A DNA stretch of 64,000 bases. Origin: Chelydra serpentina (taxonomy: Eukaryota > Chordata > Testudines > Chelydridae). A program made the position numbers and the translations under genes. The DNA lies in contig JBAIAC010000057.1 of NCBI GenBank assembly GCA_037349315.1, positions 12,679,501-12,743,500 of the forward strand. Direction: 5' to 3'. Positions 32,433 to 43,085 of this stretch are shown here, in pieces. The stretch's first letter is position 1. The number at the start of each line of letters is the position of its first letter. The notes beneath the pieces were generated by a model, which searched no databases, was not told where the DNA came from, and saw nothing but the letters and a program-made list of their open reading frames with translations.

Positions 32433-32880
32433 ACCTGAAAGAAAACATCACTGATAAAGTTTGCAGATGACACAAAAACAGAGTGGGTGGTAAATAAAGA
32501 AGAGGATAGATCCTAATTTAGAGTGATCTGGATCGATTGATAAACTGGGTGCTAGCAACAAAATATGTGTTTTAATACAGCTAAATGTAAGTGTATCCAT
32601 GTAGGAACAAAGAACGTAGCCCATACTTACAGAATGGGGGACTCTTTCCTGGGAAGCAGTGACCCTGAAAGAGATTTGGGAATCGCAATGGATAATCAGC
32701 TGAATATGAACTCCCACTGCGACGTTCTGGCCAAAAAGCTAATGTTATCTTGGGCTGCATAAGCAGGAGGCTCTCAAGGATTAGAGAGGTTATTTTACCT
32801 TTGTATTTGGCACTGGTGCAACTGCTGCTAGAATTCTGTGTCCAGTTCTGATGCCCACAATTCAAGAAGGATGTTGTTAA
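32433..32880 (+). repeat. CR1 LINE ORF2 fragment, right half
   Basis: It resumes exactly after the RTE target duplication with I-N-D-L and the shifted K-F-A-D-D-T-K type motif C, then the 32565-32762 frame (CIHVGTKN, ERDLGIAMD, LNMNSHCD), and ends in the LEFCVQF phrase. It completes the interrupted element that starts at 28641. Confidence 0.82.
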
Positions 32881-32934
32881 ATGGAGAAAGCCTTTGACAG
32901 GGTCCTTCACCAAAGGCTCTTAAGGAAATTAAGC
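32881..32934 (+). repeat. Short second CR1 fragment
   Basis: 'agaaagcctttgacagggtc' encodes the palm-A phrase EKAFDRV, out of order after the previous C-terminal part, so it is a separate insertion or rearranged piece. Confidence 0.5.
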
Positions 32935-33160
32935 ACAGTAGAACCGCAGAGTTACGAACAGCTCGGGAATGGAGATTGTTCATCTCTCTGAAATATTCAT
33001 AACTCTGAACAAAATGTTCTGGTTGTTCTTTCAAAAGTTTACAACTAAACATTGACTTAATACAACTTTGAAACTTTACTATGCAGAAGAAAAATGCTGC
33101 TTTTAACTATCTGAATTTAAATGAAACAAGCACAGAAACAGTTTCCTTACCGTATGTCCG
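32935..33160. mobile_element. Tigger/pogo-like DNA element fragment
   Basis: It starts 'cagtagaaccgcagagttac', a CAGT-type pogo terminus, and contains a partly inverted 'cataactctgaacaaaatgt'. The right half is missing and no transposase remains. Confidence 0.5.
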
Positions 33161-33344
33161 CCCCCGCCCCCCAGTTCCATTTTATACAGCTTCCCTGTTA
33201 GTTGGTCTAATTGGCTCATTGACTCATCAGCTCCCATCTGCCTGGTAATGAGGTACATCTCTGTCCAATTAGGCCTTCTCCAGGTAAACCTAATTAGTAT
33301 AACAGTGACTGGAGTGCAGGCTGTCAGAGCGCTAGCCCTCAGCT
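33161..33344. other. Unassigned repeat-like stretch
   Basis: It sits between a DNA element and a CR1, with 'gtccaattaggccttctcca' and 'cctaattag' words. It may be an LTR fragment; the ends are not found. Confidence 0.3.
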
Positions 33345-34493
33345 CTCTGTCACAAGCAGTCAAAAAGACTAAGAGAATGTTGGGAACTATTAGGAAAGGG
33401 ATACAAAAGAAGACAGAAAATATCATAATGCCACTCCATAAATCCGGGGTGCACCGCTACTTCGAATACTGTGTCCAGTTCTGATTGCCTCATCTCATAA
33501 AGGATATAGCGGAACTGGAAAAAAGAAAGAATGGCAACAAAGATGACCATTTCTGTTCAGCCTAGAAAAGAGACCACTGAGAGGGGAACATGATAGAGGT
33601 CTATACAATCATGAATGGTATGGAACAATTGACTAGAGAAGTGCTATTTACCCTTTCCCCCAATACAAAATCCAGAGGCAACCCAATGCAATTAATAGGC
33701 AGCAGGTTTCGTACAAATGTGGAAGTCGATAAAGGGAATTTGGATGCAGGCCTCTATATGAGCAAGAGTCAGGCTAACTCTAGCTGTGATAACGCGAGAT
33801 TTGTAGAAGCGGAGACTCTGTGAGGCGAGGGGAAAATAACTATGAGAGAGGTTATTGTAACCTTATATTAGATAAGAATAGAATGTAGACCATAACAAAA
33901 TTAATGAGGAAAACAAGATAACAAGAAAGAATATGTATAAACAAATTGCAGTTGTTGATCATTACTATATGTAACAAAAAGTATAAATGCTTGCCTTAAT
34001 TGTTTATCTTTGAGAGACCTGCCTAGGAGGGGGAAACCCTGTGTCCTAGTGCACTCTCTCCTCTTTGCAATTGTTTAGGTTAATAAAGTGTATCTTGCCT
34101 TGCTGCACCCAAAATGAGAGTGAGAACTCTGTTTTTCTCCGACACAAACAAGAGGAAGTACTTGTTTCACACAACACACAATTAACTGTGGAATTCATTG
34201 CCATGGGAGTTTGTGATGGTCAAAAGTATAAGGGGGTTCAAATAAGAACTTAGTATGTTCATGGAGGATAGATCCATCAGTGGCTATTAGCCAAGATGGG
34301 CAGGGATGTAACCACATGATCAGGGCGACCCTAAACCTCTGACTGCCAGAAGCTGGGAGGGAAGGCAGGGATAGATCACTCTAACTGCCCTGTTGTGGAC
34401 ACGCCCCTGGAAGCTCTGGCATTGGCCACTGTCAGAAACAGGATACTGGCCTAGATGGACCATTGGTCTGACCCAGCATGGCCGTTTTTAAGT
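33345..34493 (+). repeat. CR1-type LINE C-terminus and 3'UTR, split by a solo LTR
   Basis: The frame at 33248-33484 ends with KKTKRMLGTIRKGI and LHKSGVHRYFEYCVQF, the CR1 ORF2 C-terminal region. After the LTR (33718-34144) the coding end resumes ('aacaagaggaagtacttgtt') and the 3'UTR follows with 'ggatactggcctagatggac' and 'cattggtctgacccagcatg'. This is a different CR1 subfamily from 1-439. Confidence 0.82.
33718..34144 (+). mobile_element. Solo LTR, 427 bp, 4-bp TSD CAAA
   Basis: It runs from TGTGGAAGTC to 'ttttctccgaca' and is flanked by CAAA (33714-33717, 34145-34148). The CR1 sequence continues across the junction. TATA box 'gtataaatgc' at 33981-33990 and AATAAA at 34082-34087 give sense orientation with the usual spacing of an ERV1-type LTR. 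No internal retroviral sequence remains. Confidence 0.82.
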
Positions 34494-35592
34494 TCAGAGA
34501 AGAGTCACAAGAATGATTAAAGGGTTAGAGAACATCTTATAGCGATAGACTCAAGGAGTTTGGTTTGTTCACCCCACACTTGCCCGGAAAGGGTTAAGGT
34601 AGGCTAAGAGGGGAATCAATTAATCAGCCAGGCCCCAGCTGAGGGGAATCAGGTGGCTTACATAATCCCCTGCGTGAGGGAGCCCAGCTGGGCTGGGTTT
34701 ATAAAGCTGGGAAAGTGGCAGAAGAGGGGGCTTCTGGGAAAGGCTATGTCATTTTCTTGAGGAAGGGAGGGGTGGTTAGAGGCAGGTAGCCTGAGCAGGA
34801 GGAAGTGGTGATGCTAGCAAACCTGGGGGGGAGTGCTAGGTGGCAATGAAAGGATAGTGAGATCTAGAAGGGAACAGACTTTGACTGCTGGCTAGAGGGC
34901 TCCTGAGCTTGAACCCGGAGTAGAGGGCAGACCGGGGTTCCCCTACCAGCCACTGAGGCAGTAGCACTATGAGGCAATGAATGCTCAGGCTTGTGGAAAA
35001 AAGACTTTTGTACCCCAGAAGGGGAAAATGTGTACAGGGATCTGGCTGGAGGACTGAGTCATGAAGAGGCAGCAGCTTGTGGCATGAAAGAGGGGCTGCA
35101 GACTTGCAGAGAGACAGCATGTAACCGCAGGAAGGGTTGTTGACCCCATAGCATGACCAGGCAGAGGTGCCGTCCTAGCAGTGAGTAGCACCACCCTGTC
35201 AGAGCTCCATGTAGTTAGCTTAACAAAGAGAAGGTTAAGGGGTGGCTTGTTTACAGTCCATAAGTATCTACATGGGGAACAAATATTTAATAATGGGCAC
35301 CTCAATCTAGTAGGGAAAGATATAATGTGTTCCATTGGATGGAAAGTGAAGCTAGGCAAATTCAGACTGGAAGTAAAGCATACATTTTTAACAATGAGAG
35401 TAACTAACCCTTGGTACAATTTACCAAGGGTCATAGTGGAATCTCCACCACTGACCTTTTTAAAATCAGGAAGGGATGTTTTTCCTAAAAGATCTGCTCT
35501 AGGAATTGTTTTGGGGTAGTTCTCTGGCCTGTGTTCTGCAGGATGTCAGACAGGACCCATGTGATCATCTCTTCTGGCCTTGAAATCTCTGA
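34494..35592 (+). repeat. Third CR1 C-terminus and 3'UTR, split by a solo LTR
   Basis: The left part 34494-34560 encodes the RVTRMIKG-type phrase. The right part from 35202 continues with 'ttagcttaacaaagagaagg', the LRK/WYNLPR type end and the 3'UTR 'tggcctgtgttctgcaggat' with 'gatcatctcttctggccttg'. It lies head to tail with the CR1 before it. Confidence 0.8.
34561..35201 (+). mobile_element. Solo LTR, 641 bp, 4-of-5 TSD
   Basis: It begins TGGTTTGTTC and ends 'ccaccctgtca', flanked by GAGTT (34556-34560) and GAGCT (35202-35206). 'gggtttataaagctgggaaa' near 34699 gives a TATA box in sense orientation. Its closing phrase and layout resemble the LTR at 61155-61851 ('ccctgtcaca'), so the two are probably related families. 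No internal domain is present. Confidence 0.72.
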
Positions 35593-35917
35593 ATTGCATG
35601 GTCATTGTATTTACCACCGGTCACAGCTCCTGAAGGGAAGAATGGCAGGTAGCTAAACCCAGTCAGATCTGCTGAGCACTCAGTTAGTACAGGTGCTGTA
35701 GCCAGGATACCCAGACTAAGATTGGGAGAATTGCAGGGTTTTACTCCAAGAAGGTGAAGACTCTAGGCCTGATAGTACCAAAGACAGTAGAGAAACTATT
35801 AAAGATTAAAATGCTAGCAAAACCGAAAGTAATCGGCCAACTGCCTAAGTAACTCTCGCAGACGAGTTACATATGAGGTGCTGATCAAAATAACTGAAGA
35901 TGAGGTAAAGCCAGGCA

Positions 35918-37330
35918 TAGGGAATCCTAGTCGTAGAACCAGAAGGGACTTTGAGAGGTCATCTAGTCCAGTCCCCTGCACTCAAGGCAGGGCTAAATAT
36001 TATCTAGACCATCCGTGACCGGTGTCTATCTAACCTGCTCTTATAAATCTCCACTGATGGAGATTCAACATCCTCCCTAGGCAATTTATTCCAGTGTTTA
36101 GCCACCCTGATAGGAAGCTTTTCCTGATGTCCAACCTAAACCACCCTTGCTGCAGTTTAAGCCCATTGCTTCATGTCCTATCCTCAGAGGTTAAAGAGAA
36201 CAATTTGTCTCCCTCCTCCTTGTCACAGCCTTTTATGTATTTAAAAACTGTTATGTCCCCTCTCTCTTTTCTTCTCCAGACTAAACAAACCCAATTTTTT
36301 TCAATCTTCCCTCAGAGGTCATGTTTTCTAGAACGTTAATCATTTTTGTTACTCTTCTGTGGACTCTCTGATTTGTTCACATCTTTCCTGCAATGTGGTG
36401 CCCAGAACTGGACACAATACTCCGGTTGGGGTGCAATCAGCATGGAGTAGAGCAGAAGAATTATTTCTTGTCTTGCTTACAACACTTACTTACAGCCCAG
36501 AATGATGTTTGCATAGTTTTGCAACAGTGTTACACTGACTCATTTAATTTATGATCCGCTATGACACCCCAGATCTCTTTCTGCAATACTCCTTCCTAGG
36601 CAGTCATTTCCCATTTTGTATGTGTGCAACTGATATAGAGCCTTCCTAAGTGGAGTACTTTGCATTTGTCCTTATTGAATTGTATCCTATTTACTTCAGA
36701 TCATTTCCTCAATTTGTCCAGATCATTTTGAATTTTAATCCTATTCTCCAAAGCACTTGCAACCCCTCCCATTTTGGGATTGTCCAGAAACTATATAAGT
36801 GCACTTTCTATGCCATTATCTAAATCACTGATTAAAATATTGAACAGAACTGGACCCAGAATTGATCCCTGCAGGACACCACTTGATATGTCCTTCCAGC
36901 TTGACTGTGAACCACCGATAACTACTCTCTGAGAACAGTTTTCCAGTCAGTTATGCACCCACCTTATAGTAGCTCCATCTAGGTTGTATTTCCCTAATTT
37001 GTTTAGGAAAAGGTCATGCAAGATAGTATCAAAAGCCTTACCCTAAGTCAAGATATACCACCTCCTCCTATCCCCAAGGCTTGTTACCCTGTAAAAGAAA
37101 GCTATTAGGTTGATTTGACACATTTCTTCTTGACAAATCCAGGCTGTTACATATCCCCTTATTATCTTCTAGGTGTCTGCAAATTGTTTAATTATTTGTT
37201 CCATAGTCTTCTGGAGTACTGGAGCTAAGGTGACTGGTCTGTAATTCCCTAGGCTGTCCTTATTCCCCTTTTTCTAGATTGGCACTATATTTGCCCTTTC
37301 TCAGTCCTCTGGCATCTCACCTGTCTTCCA
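35918..37330 (-). repeat. CR1 LINE antisense, inserted in the RNase H LINE
   Basis: The left edge is the reversed CR1 3' end ('tcctagtcgtagaaccagaa'), followed by antisense ORF2: 'tgatccctgcaggacaccac' (reverse of the GVPQGS region), 'aaaagccttaccctaagtca' (reverse of palm A) and 'aaggtgactggtctgtaatt' (reverse of the NYRPVS region). It is 5'-truncated near 37330 and has no long frame. The subfamily matches the 'rarely conserved' older CR1s here rather than 52519-55117. Confidence 0.82.
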
Positions 37331-37399
37331 TGACTGGATGATAAGGTACTATATGTTAAGTGGCTAATTAGCAAGAGAAGCAGGGAAAGAAAGCTGTCA

Positions 37400-37640
37400 A
37401 TGGTTGAGCTAGTTGCATTTAAAGAAGAAATCCTTCCAGATAGGGTAACAATAGGCTACAGATTTCTTGGACAAAACCACCCCAGGTGAGGTGCTACAGA
37501 TGCCTAAGGTTTGGACATGTGGCAAAAATATTTAAAGGGAAAATGAGATGCAGTAAATGTGGAGGGGAGCATTTCCATGACAATTGTGCGGTCAGGGACA
37601 GAATTAAACCATAGCAACTGTGGACGAAAGCATAGTGTAG
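37400..37640 (+). pseudogene. ORF1 zinc-knuckle region of the RNase H LINE
   Basis: ORF1 proteins of this type bind the element RNA through CCHC zinc knuckles. Translation across the region gives CYRCLRFGHVAKI, whose fourth ligand position is Phe instead of Cys, then CSKCGGEHFHDNC, an intact CX2CX3HX4C, and then a third incomplete one, NCGRKHSVAYGAY (also in the 37559-37828 frame). The frame shifts between the second and third knuckle. It is not functional. Confidence 0.68.
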
Positions 37641-39498
37641 CATATGGAGCTTATATAGCAGCAAAGCAAGCAAGAGAGATACAAAAAATAAAAGCTGGGA
37701 AGAGCCTATCCTATTCAGAAGCTACTAGGAGGCAGCTAAAGCCAAAAGGGGAAGCAGAAAGGAAACCATGTGTGTGCAGTGGAGGGTTCAGTAAGGAGAA
37801 CGAGATAAATGCACAACAGAATAAATAAAGGATAGAATGAGTGATACAGGGAAAATAGAAGACATATTATGTATAGACAAAGAGAGGTTTATAGCTGTTA
37901 TGACTGAAGTAATAAACTGCACATTACAGATGGGGGGGGGGGGAACCCAGAGAAAATGAAAATTATAGTTAAAGCAGCAGAAAAGTACCTGCATGTTAGC
38001 AACTTATTAGCAGCACAACTCCATGCTTTTTTTAAGTGAAAGAAATACTGAAAGAATTGTACTAACTATTTTACTGTTGAAATGCACAAACCCCTACAGT
38101 GCGTGGACAGGAACTAAAGAAAAATATCCTCAATAAGACCACTGAGCCTTATATTATTTGAATACAAGAAACATGGTTAATAGGAAAACTAGATTTCAGA
38201 ATGCCAGTATATGGCACCTATTGGCAAGACAGAGAAGTAGGAAGGGGAGGGGGAGTTTGTATATTCATTAAGGGAAACCTAAAATATCTTGAAATTGAGG
38301 TGAAGAAACTAAATATAGAGTTTAACACTATTGAGACTCCAATGCAAAATAAATCTGCATGTTTGAGAACATATAATGTATGCAACCCTGTGGAAAACTG
38401 TAGATTAAGGATGAGAGAGAGAGAGAGATCAATTTCCATAACAGATTGTGAGGGAGAGAAAAAATGATAATGTCAAATGTCTAGAAAAATTCATTGATGA
38501 AAATAATTCAGTAATACTGAATGATGGTACACACACTAGATTTATTGCAGCCAATGGAAACCTCTCCTGTCTAGACCTGGGAATTGTATCAAGTAGTATC
38601 GCAAGCAAATGTAGATGTGAAGTTGACAGAGGAGGGAATAAGAAGTGATCACTTCCCTGTACTTATAGTACATCAAGATAAGAGCAGTGTTGAGGACAGA
38701 GGAAGGTTCCCTACTTGAAATATTTAAAAAAGCAAACTGGGAACTATTTAGAAGCAAATGGAATGAAAATATTCTATAACTGATGAGTTTAGTAGCAATA
38801 TAACTAAGGTAATCATTATGGCAGCAAAGTTAGCTATGCCTAAGATGTCAAGTCACCCTAAAGGTAGAAACCATGTACCATGGTGGAATGAGGAACATAA
38901 AAAAGCAATTAAGGAAAGGAACAAGGCATTTAAGAAAGCAAAAAAAAGCAATCAGTAGTGAGGATTTAATGAAATATAAAAGAAACAAGGCAATTGTGCA
39001 AAGGGCTATTAAAAGGGGGAAAAAGAGAACTGGAGAAAGTACTGTAAGAAAATAAAGATACTAAAACATCAGTGGTAAATAGGCAGATTAGGACAATAAA
39101 TGGAATACGGAGTAAGAACAACTCTGTGCCAGGTTTCATTGCAGAGGGCTAAGTGATAAAAAGCTCGAATGAAGACATATTCCACAATGTTAGTAATGCT
39201 GAAAATCAGAGTATAGAAAGTCATGTGAGGAATAAAATATCATTCAGGAGAATCACGAGAACTGGAAGAGCTGAGAGGAAGATGAGGATCTGATATTAAC
39301 TGAAACTTATGTATGAGGGAACTTCAAAAAAGCTATAGCTGAAAGCAAAAGCTCTGCACTAGGCAAAGATGGCCTATGTAACGAAATGCTAAAACACCTG
39401 GATGAAGAGAGTCTGAAAATACCGCGAAAACTGTACAACAATATATAGGGAAAAGGTGAGCTACCAATGGAGCTGAAACATGAGGTTGTAGTCCCAGT

Positions 39499-39923
39499 GT
39501 GATATCAGGTTAGCTGAAAACAAGACCTGATGCATACATATAGGGGGAGAATTTCTGTTTTGGCATTAATACCCACACACCATCTTGAATTCCTGACCAC
39601 AACAACCAGGAATCCATCTTGGCTGACCTTCTTCCCCCTCCTCGGGTATAGTTTCCCACCCTTTCTACCGAAAGGCGGGAAACCGGGCAACCATGTGACA
39701 TGTGATCTGCCCAGTTATCCTGTCACCTTTACCTATGTACCTTGCTTACCTGTGTTAGGAGTCCTTTAGAGCATACCCCGTTTACTTACCTTGTTTCCAA
39801 TAAACATACCTGTTTTTTTCTCCTGCACTCCCTTGTTGGTTTTTATTTTGGGTGATCTTAAACCCCAATGATAGATGCGGGCAGGGAGACGAATCTCTTG
39901 ATTAGTCTCCGGCCATCCTAAAA
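39499..39923 (+). mobile_element. Probable solo LTR, about 425 bp, TSD CCAGT
   Basis: It sits inside the RT region of the RNase H LINE, flanked by CCAGT (39494-39498, 39924-39928). It has a polyadenylation signal 'caataaacatacctg' near 39799. The ends ('gtgatatcagg' and 'catcctaaaa') are not clean TG/CA, so boundaries may be off by a few bases. LINE coding phrases (EVVVPV before; the YRPI-like and MERIMTERL phrases after) prove that it is an insertion. Confidence 0.6.
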
Positions 39924-40288
39924 CCAGTCAGCATACAGGCCAATTGACTGTATGTTATGTAAGGGTATAGCCATGGAAAGAATCATGACTGAAAGATTAA
40001 CAACATACTTAGAGAGAAATGGACTTACAAAGTGCAAAGTGAGAGTAGAGACAGAAGCACAAAAAAAAGGATGAGAAATAAAGACTATATGATAGTAGGT
40101 TTCCTAGATATTGAGACAGCATGCAATACATAATGGTGAGAGGGCTTCTTGCATAAAATAGCATCTGTGGGCATAAAAGGAAGACTATCCAGGTGGATAA
40201 ATGATTTCTTAAGTAAAAGAAGTAGGTCAGAGTAGGGAAAGCCTACTCTTCCATATATACAATCACAAATGGCACTCTACAGGGGAGT

Positions 40289-40385
40289 CCACTGCTTGCA
40301 TCCGAAGAAGTGGGTATTCACCCACGAAAGCTTATGCTTCAATACCTCTGTTAGTCTATAAGGTGCCACAGGACCCTTTGTTGCT
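40289..40385 (+). mobile_element. Penelope-like 3' fragment with 13-bp TSD
   Basis: A 97-bp insert flanked by TCTACAGGGGAGT on both sides (40276-40288, 40386-40398), inside the RT region of the old LINE. It reads 'gaagtgggtattcacccacg', 'aaagcttatgcttcaatacc' and 'gttagtctataaggtgccac', the sense 3' end of the family at 602 and 50174. Severe 5' truncation with a long exact duplication points to reverse transcription at the target. Confidence 0.85.
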
Positions 40386-41369
40386 TCTACAGGGGAGTGT
40401 CTTCAGCCCTACCTTATTCAATGTAATGATAAATGATCTCCCAAAAAGGATGAGCACAAGAAGAGACGTTTCGCATTTGCAGATGACTCTGCTATATGGG
40501 CTAAAAACAGACACCAGGAAATAGCTGAGACATGAATTAATGAAGCGCTTAGGAAAAGTGCAGAATGGGATAACATGTGAGGCTTTAAATGTTCAATTCT
40601 CAAAGCTAAAGGAATGATGCTCACTAAAAGGAAAATTAAATAAGATTGTAAACTGTCTCTATATGGGCAGCAAATAGGTGCAGAGAAAAGCTACAAATGC
40701 CTGATGCAACATTTGGTAGCAAGCTAACATGGAAGGATCACACTGAAAATATTGTAGATAAATATAAAGGTAAAATCAATCTACTTTAAAATATGTCTGG
40801 AATCACCTGGGGTGTGGATAAGGAAGCATTGGTAATTCTTTATAGAGAATTAATAATCCAGTCATTGAATATGGATGCCAAGCATTTAGTTCAGCATCAA
40901 AAACGAACCTCAAGAAGCTAGACTCAGTCCAAGCCCAGGCATTACACTTTGCATGTGGTGCCTTCATCACAACCCCTTTGTGTGTAACACAGATAGCTGC
41001 TGGTGAAAAGCCTGTAGCATTAGGAATGAAATTATTAGACTTAACCCTTTTGGCAAAAGTCATAGGAAACAAGGAAGATGGAAATGCTAAACATTATGTA
41101 TGAAGAATGCAGGGAATTCAGTGGACAACATGGGGAAGGAGGGACAAAAATGCCTCCCATTAATAGGATTAAAATACCGACAAAGGAACTAAGAGAAAAG
41201 AGAGACCTACAAGAAATTAGCATGGGAAAATGCATTAGAGGTGGATAATCACTCCTGCGATATAAATGTGGACCTATATAATGAAATTAAAAGGGGAAAA
41301 GAGACCTAAAGTTATTAAAAATAGTAAATTGATATATATGTGATAAATGGGGCAAATATTGTCCAGTAT

Positions 41370-41724
41370 TTATGGATGGGTCTAAAGATGAAAGAATTGG
41401 GAGAGTGGGAACAGCATTCTGTGTCCCAACACTTGGAATAAAGAAATCTATTAGATTATCAAAGTTTGTAGCTGTTATCACAGCTGAACTAGCAGGGATA
41501 ACATTGGTGTTATGTTGGATACTGGGTGTGCAACCGACCTCTGTTGTCATCTTGTCATATTCTCTGTCAGGACTGCGGGCAATCAAAAGCAGGAATTCAG
41601 GTCGCAGAAATGATATACATTAATGAAATATTATTAACAACAGAACCGGCAGAGATGGGAGAAATACCAAGCATCCCAGTGCATGTTGGGATAGCAGGAA
41701 ATCAGGTAGCAGATAAAGTAGTAA
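41370..41724 (+). pseudogene. RNase H domain of the old LINE, catalytic site damaged
   Basis: RNase H removes the RNA template strand after reverse transcription. The frame 41372-41623 opens with MDGSKDERIGRVGTAFC (first catalytic Asp, normally F/Y-x-D-G-S) and has TAELAGITLVL with the catalytic Glu. The third acidic site should be the Asp of a V-I-x-S-D-S-L type strand; here it reads VVILSYSLSGL, Tyr instead of Asp. After a frameshift near 41590 the frame 41526-41924 gives HVGIAGNQVADK with the conserved His and last Asp. The domain is recognisable but inactive. Confidence 0.75.
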
Positions 41725-41925
41725 AAAATGCTGTAAAAAATGACACCGAGCTCCCTCTAAGTAAACAGGAGTTTACAAACCTAATTAAAAATGAACTAAG
41801 AGGGGAATGGCAGGAAGTATGGACAAAAGAGATGGGGGAGGAGTTTGTAGGAAATTTTGACGCCCTGCTATTTAAGTATCAAAGAGAAGCACCACAGTAT
41901 AAGGCATTTGGTTCAGGAAAATGAA

Positions 41926-42397
41926 GGGTCTGTCTTTCTCTTCAAAGATTTTAGCTACAACAACAAAAAACACCCTGAGGCGCTGATCTCTCTAAGTTTC
42001 AAGTACGGCTTGTTGGATAATAACATGAAAGGACTCCAGGCTCGTAAAACTAAACTATCTCTTTGTTAAGAGAACTGTGTGCAGAGATGTTGCAACTGCA
42101 GCTAGCTTGCTCTTCCAAATTCTTCCCTCTTGCAACCTGTGCTCTTCCCAGTTCCATGCAGGGTGCTACACTCCAAAACAGAGAATTCAGTTCTGGGTGA
42201 CAGTGAGCTGAGATTTAATTTTGGTCTGTGAATGTGATTCAGTAAAACTTCGGCGCCCGCATAGATCTGAGCCTTCCCCATTTGGCAGAGTGTTACGTCT
42301 ATAAGCCCGAAGGATAAAGTGATCATAGAGCCACTGGTAACCCTAGTCTTCCATTAATGATGATGTTGATGGCCACCAAATTAGTAGTACCCCCCGT
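41926..42397. other. Unassigned stretch after the LINE
   Basis: No gene or repeat was recognised; the LINE 3' end is not marked by a clear tail. Confidence 0.35.
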
Positions 42398-42424
42398 CAC
42401 ACACACACACACACACACACACAC
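42398..42424. repeat. (CA)n microsatellite, about 13 units
   Basis: An uninterrupted 'ca' run followed by a short T-run. It is likely length-variable. Confidence 0.9.
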
Positions 42425-42708
42425 TTTTTTATCCTGCCTTCTTGAGAGTAAAGTAGTAGGTATGCAGGGAAAAGAGGACAAGTAAGGCTTAGCCTTACTT
42501 GTGTAGCTTTCTCTCTGTTACCCTGGAGCATAATGACTCTCTACAACCTACTGTGCCTTTTGCACAATGACCTTCTACAGGCTACTAATCTCATGGAAGG
42601 CCTTGTAGGATCAAGGCCTATGTTATGTGAGTGCAATATGACAATTTATATGTATATACAGTATTTAATATAAAGAGTGCCATCTACTGGCCGTGACACT
42701 ATATATAC

Positions 42709-43077
42709 CAGAGGTCCCCAAACTGTGGAGCGTGCGTTGGGGAGGGTATGACTGGGGCCCGGACCAGCCCCTTATGAGGGTGGGAAGGAAGTACCACCCG
42801 GCTCTGCTCCTGGCCCCAGCCCGGCTGTCAGCCCCATGCCTGGGGATCTACTCCTGGCCCCGTGTCCGGGGTCCTGGCTGCTGGCCCTGTGCCCGGGACT
42901 CTGATCCCACCCCCAACTGTGGTCCCAGCCTCAGCCCCCTTATCCCTATCCGCGTCGTCTCCCCCCCCCCCCCCCGCCCCCCCCGGGTCTTGGCCCTGCT
43001 CCCAGCCCTGGCTCTGGGGGAGAGGGACGCGGATGTGAGAAAGGGGAGGTGCGAGGAAAAAAGGTTGGGAACTACTG
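42709..43077. mobile_element. Non-autonomous hAT, 7-of-8 TSD
   Basis: It begins CAGAGGTCCCCAAACTGTGG and ends 'aaggttgggaactactg', flanked by ATATATAC (42701-42708) and ATAAATAC (43078-43085). The interior is GC-rich with a poly-C run (about 42961-42984). Its ends are cousins of the composite hAT at 17394-18841. No transposase is present. Confidence 0.85.
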
Positions 43078-43085
43078 ATAAATAC

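Larger units (their letters stand above)
35600..41925 (+). mobile_element. Old LINE with zinc-knuckle ORF1, EN, RT and RNase H (I-superfamily-like), nested host
   Basis: The remains of one element in order: an ORF1 phrase FYSKKVKTLGLIVPKTVEK (35735-35791) running on to LAKPKVIGQLPK by about 35845; after an antisense CR1, VELVAFKEEILPDRVTIGYR and zinc knuckles (37405-37640); an endonuclease piece with I-Q-E-T-W-L (about 38155-38300); RT pieces 38870-40620 including FADDS (about 40475); a post-RT region with KKLDSVQAQALHFACG (40912-40959); and RNase H (41370-41720). RNase H plus CCHC ORF1 is typical of I-superfamily LINEs (I, Nimb, Ingi-like). Frames are broken many times. CR1 (35918), an LTR (39499) and a Penelope piece (40289) were inserted later. 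Confidence 0.72.

Noticed and set aside
31722..32475. 193- and 164-codon minus frames under the RTE element
   Set aside because: Shadows of the real sense-strand RT; they contain no independent motif.
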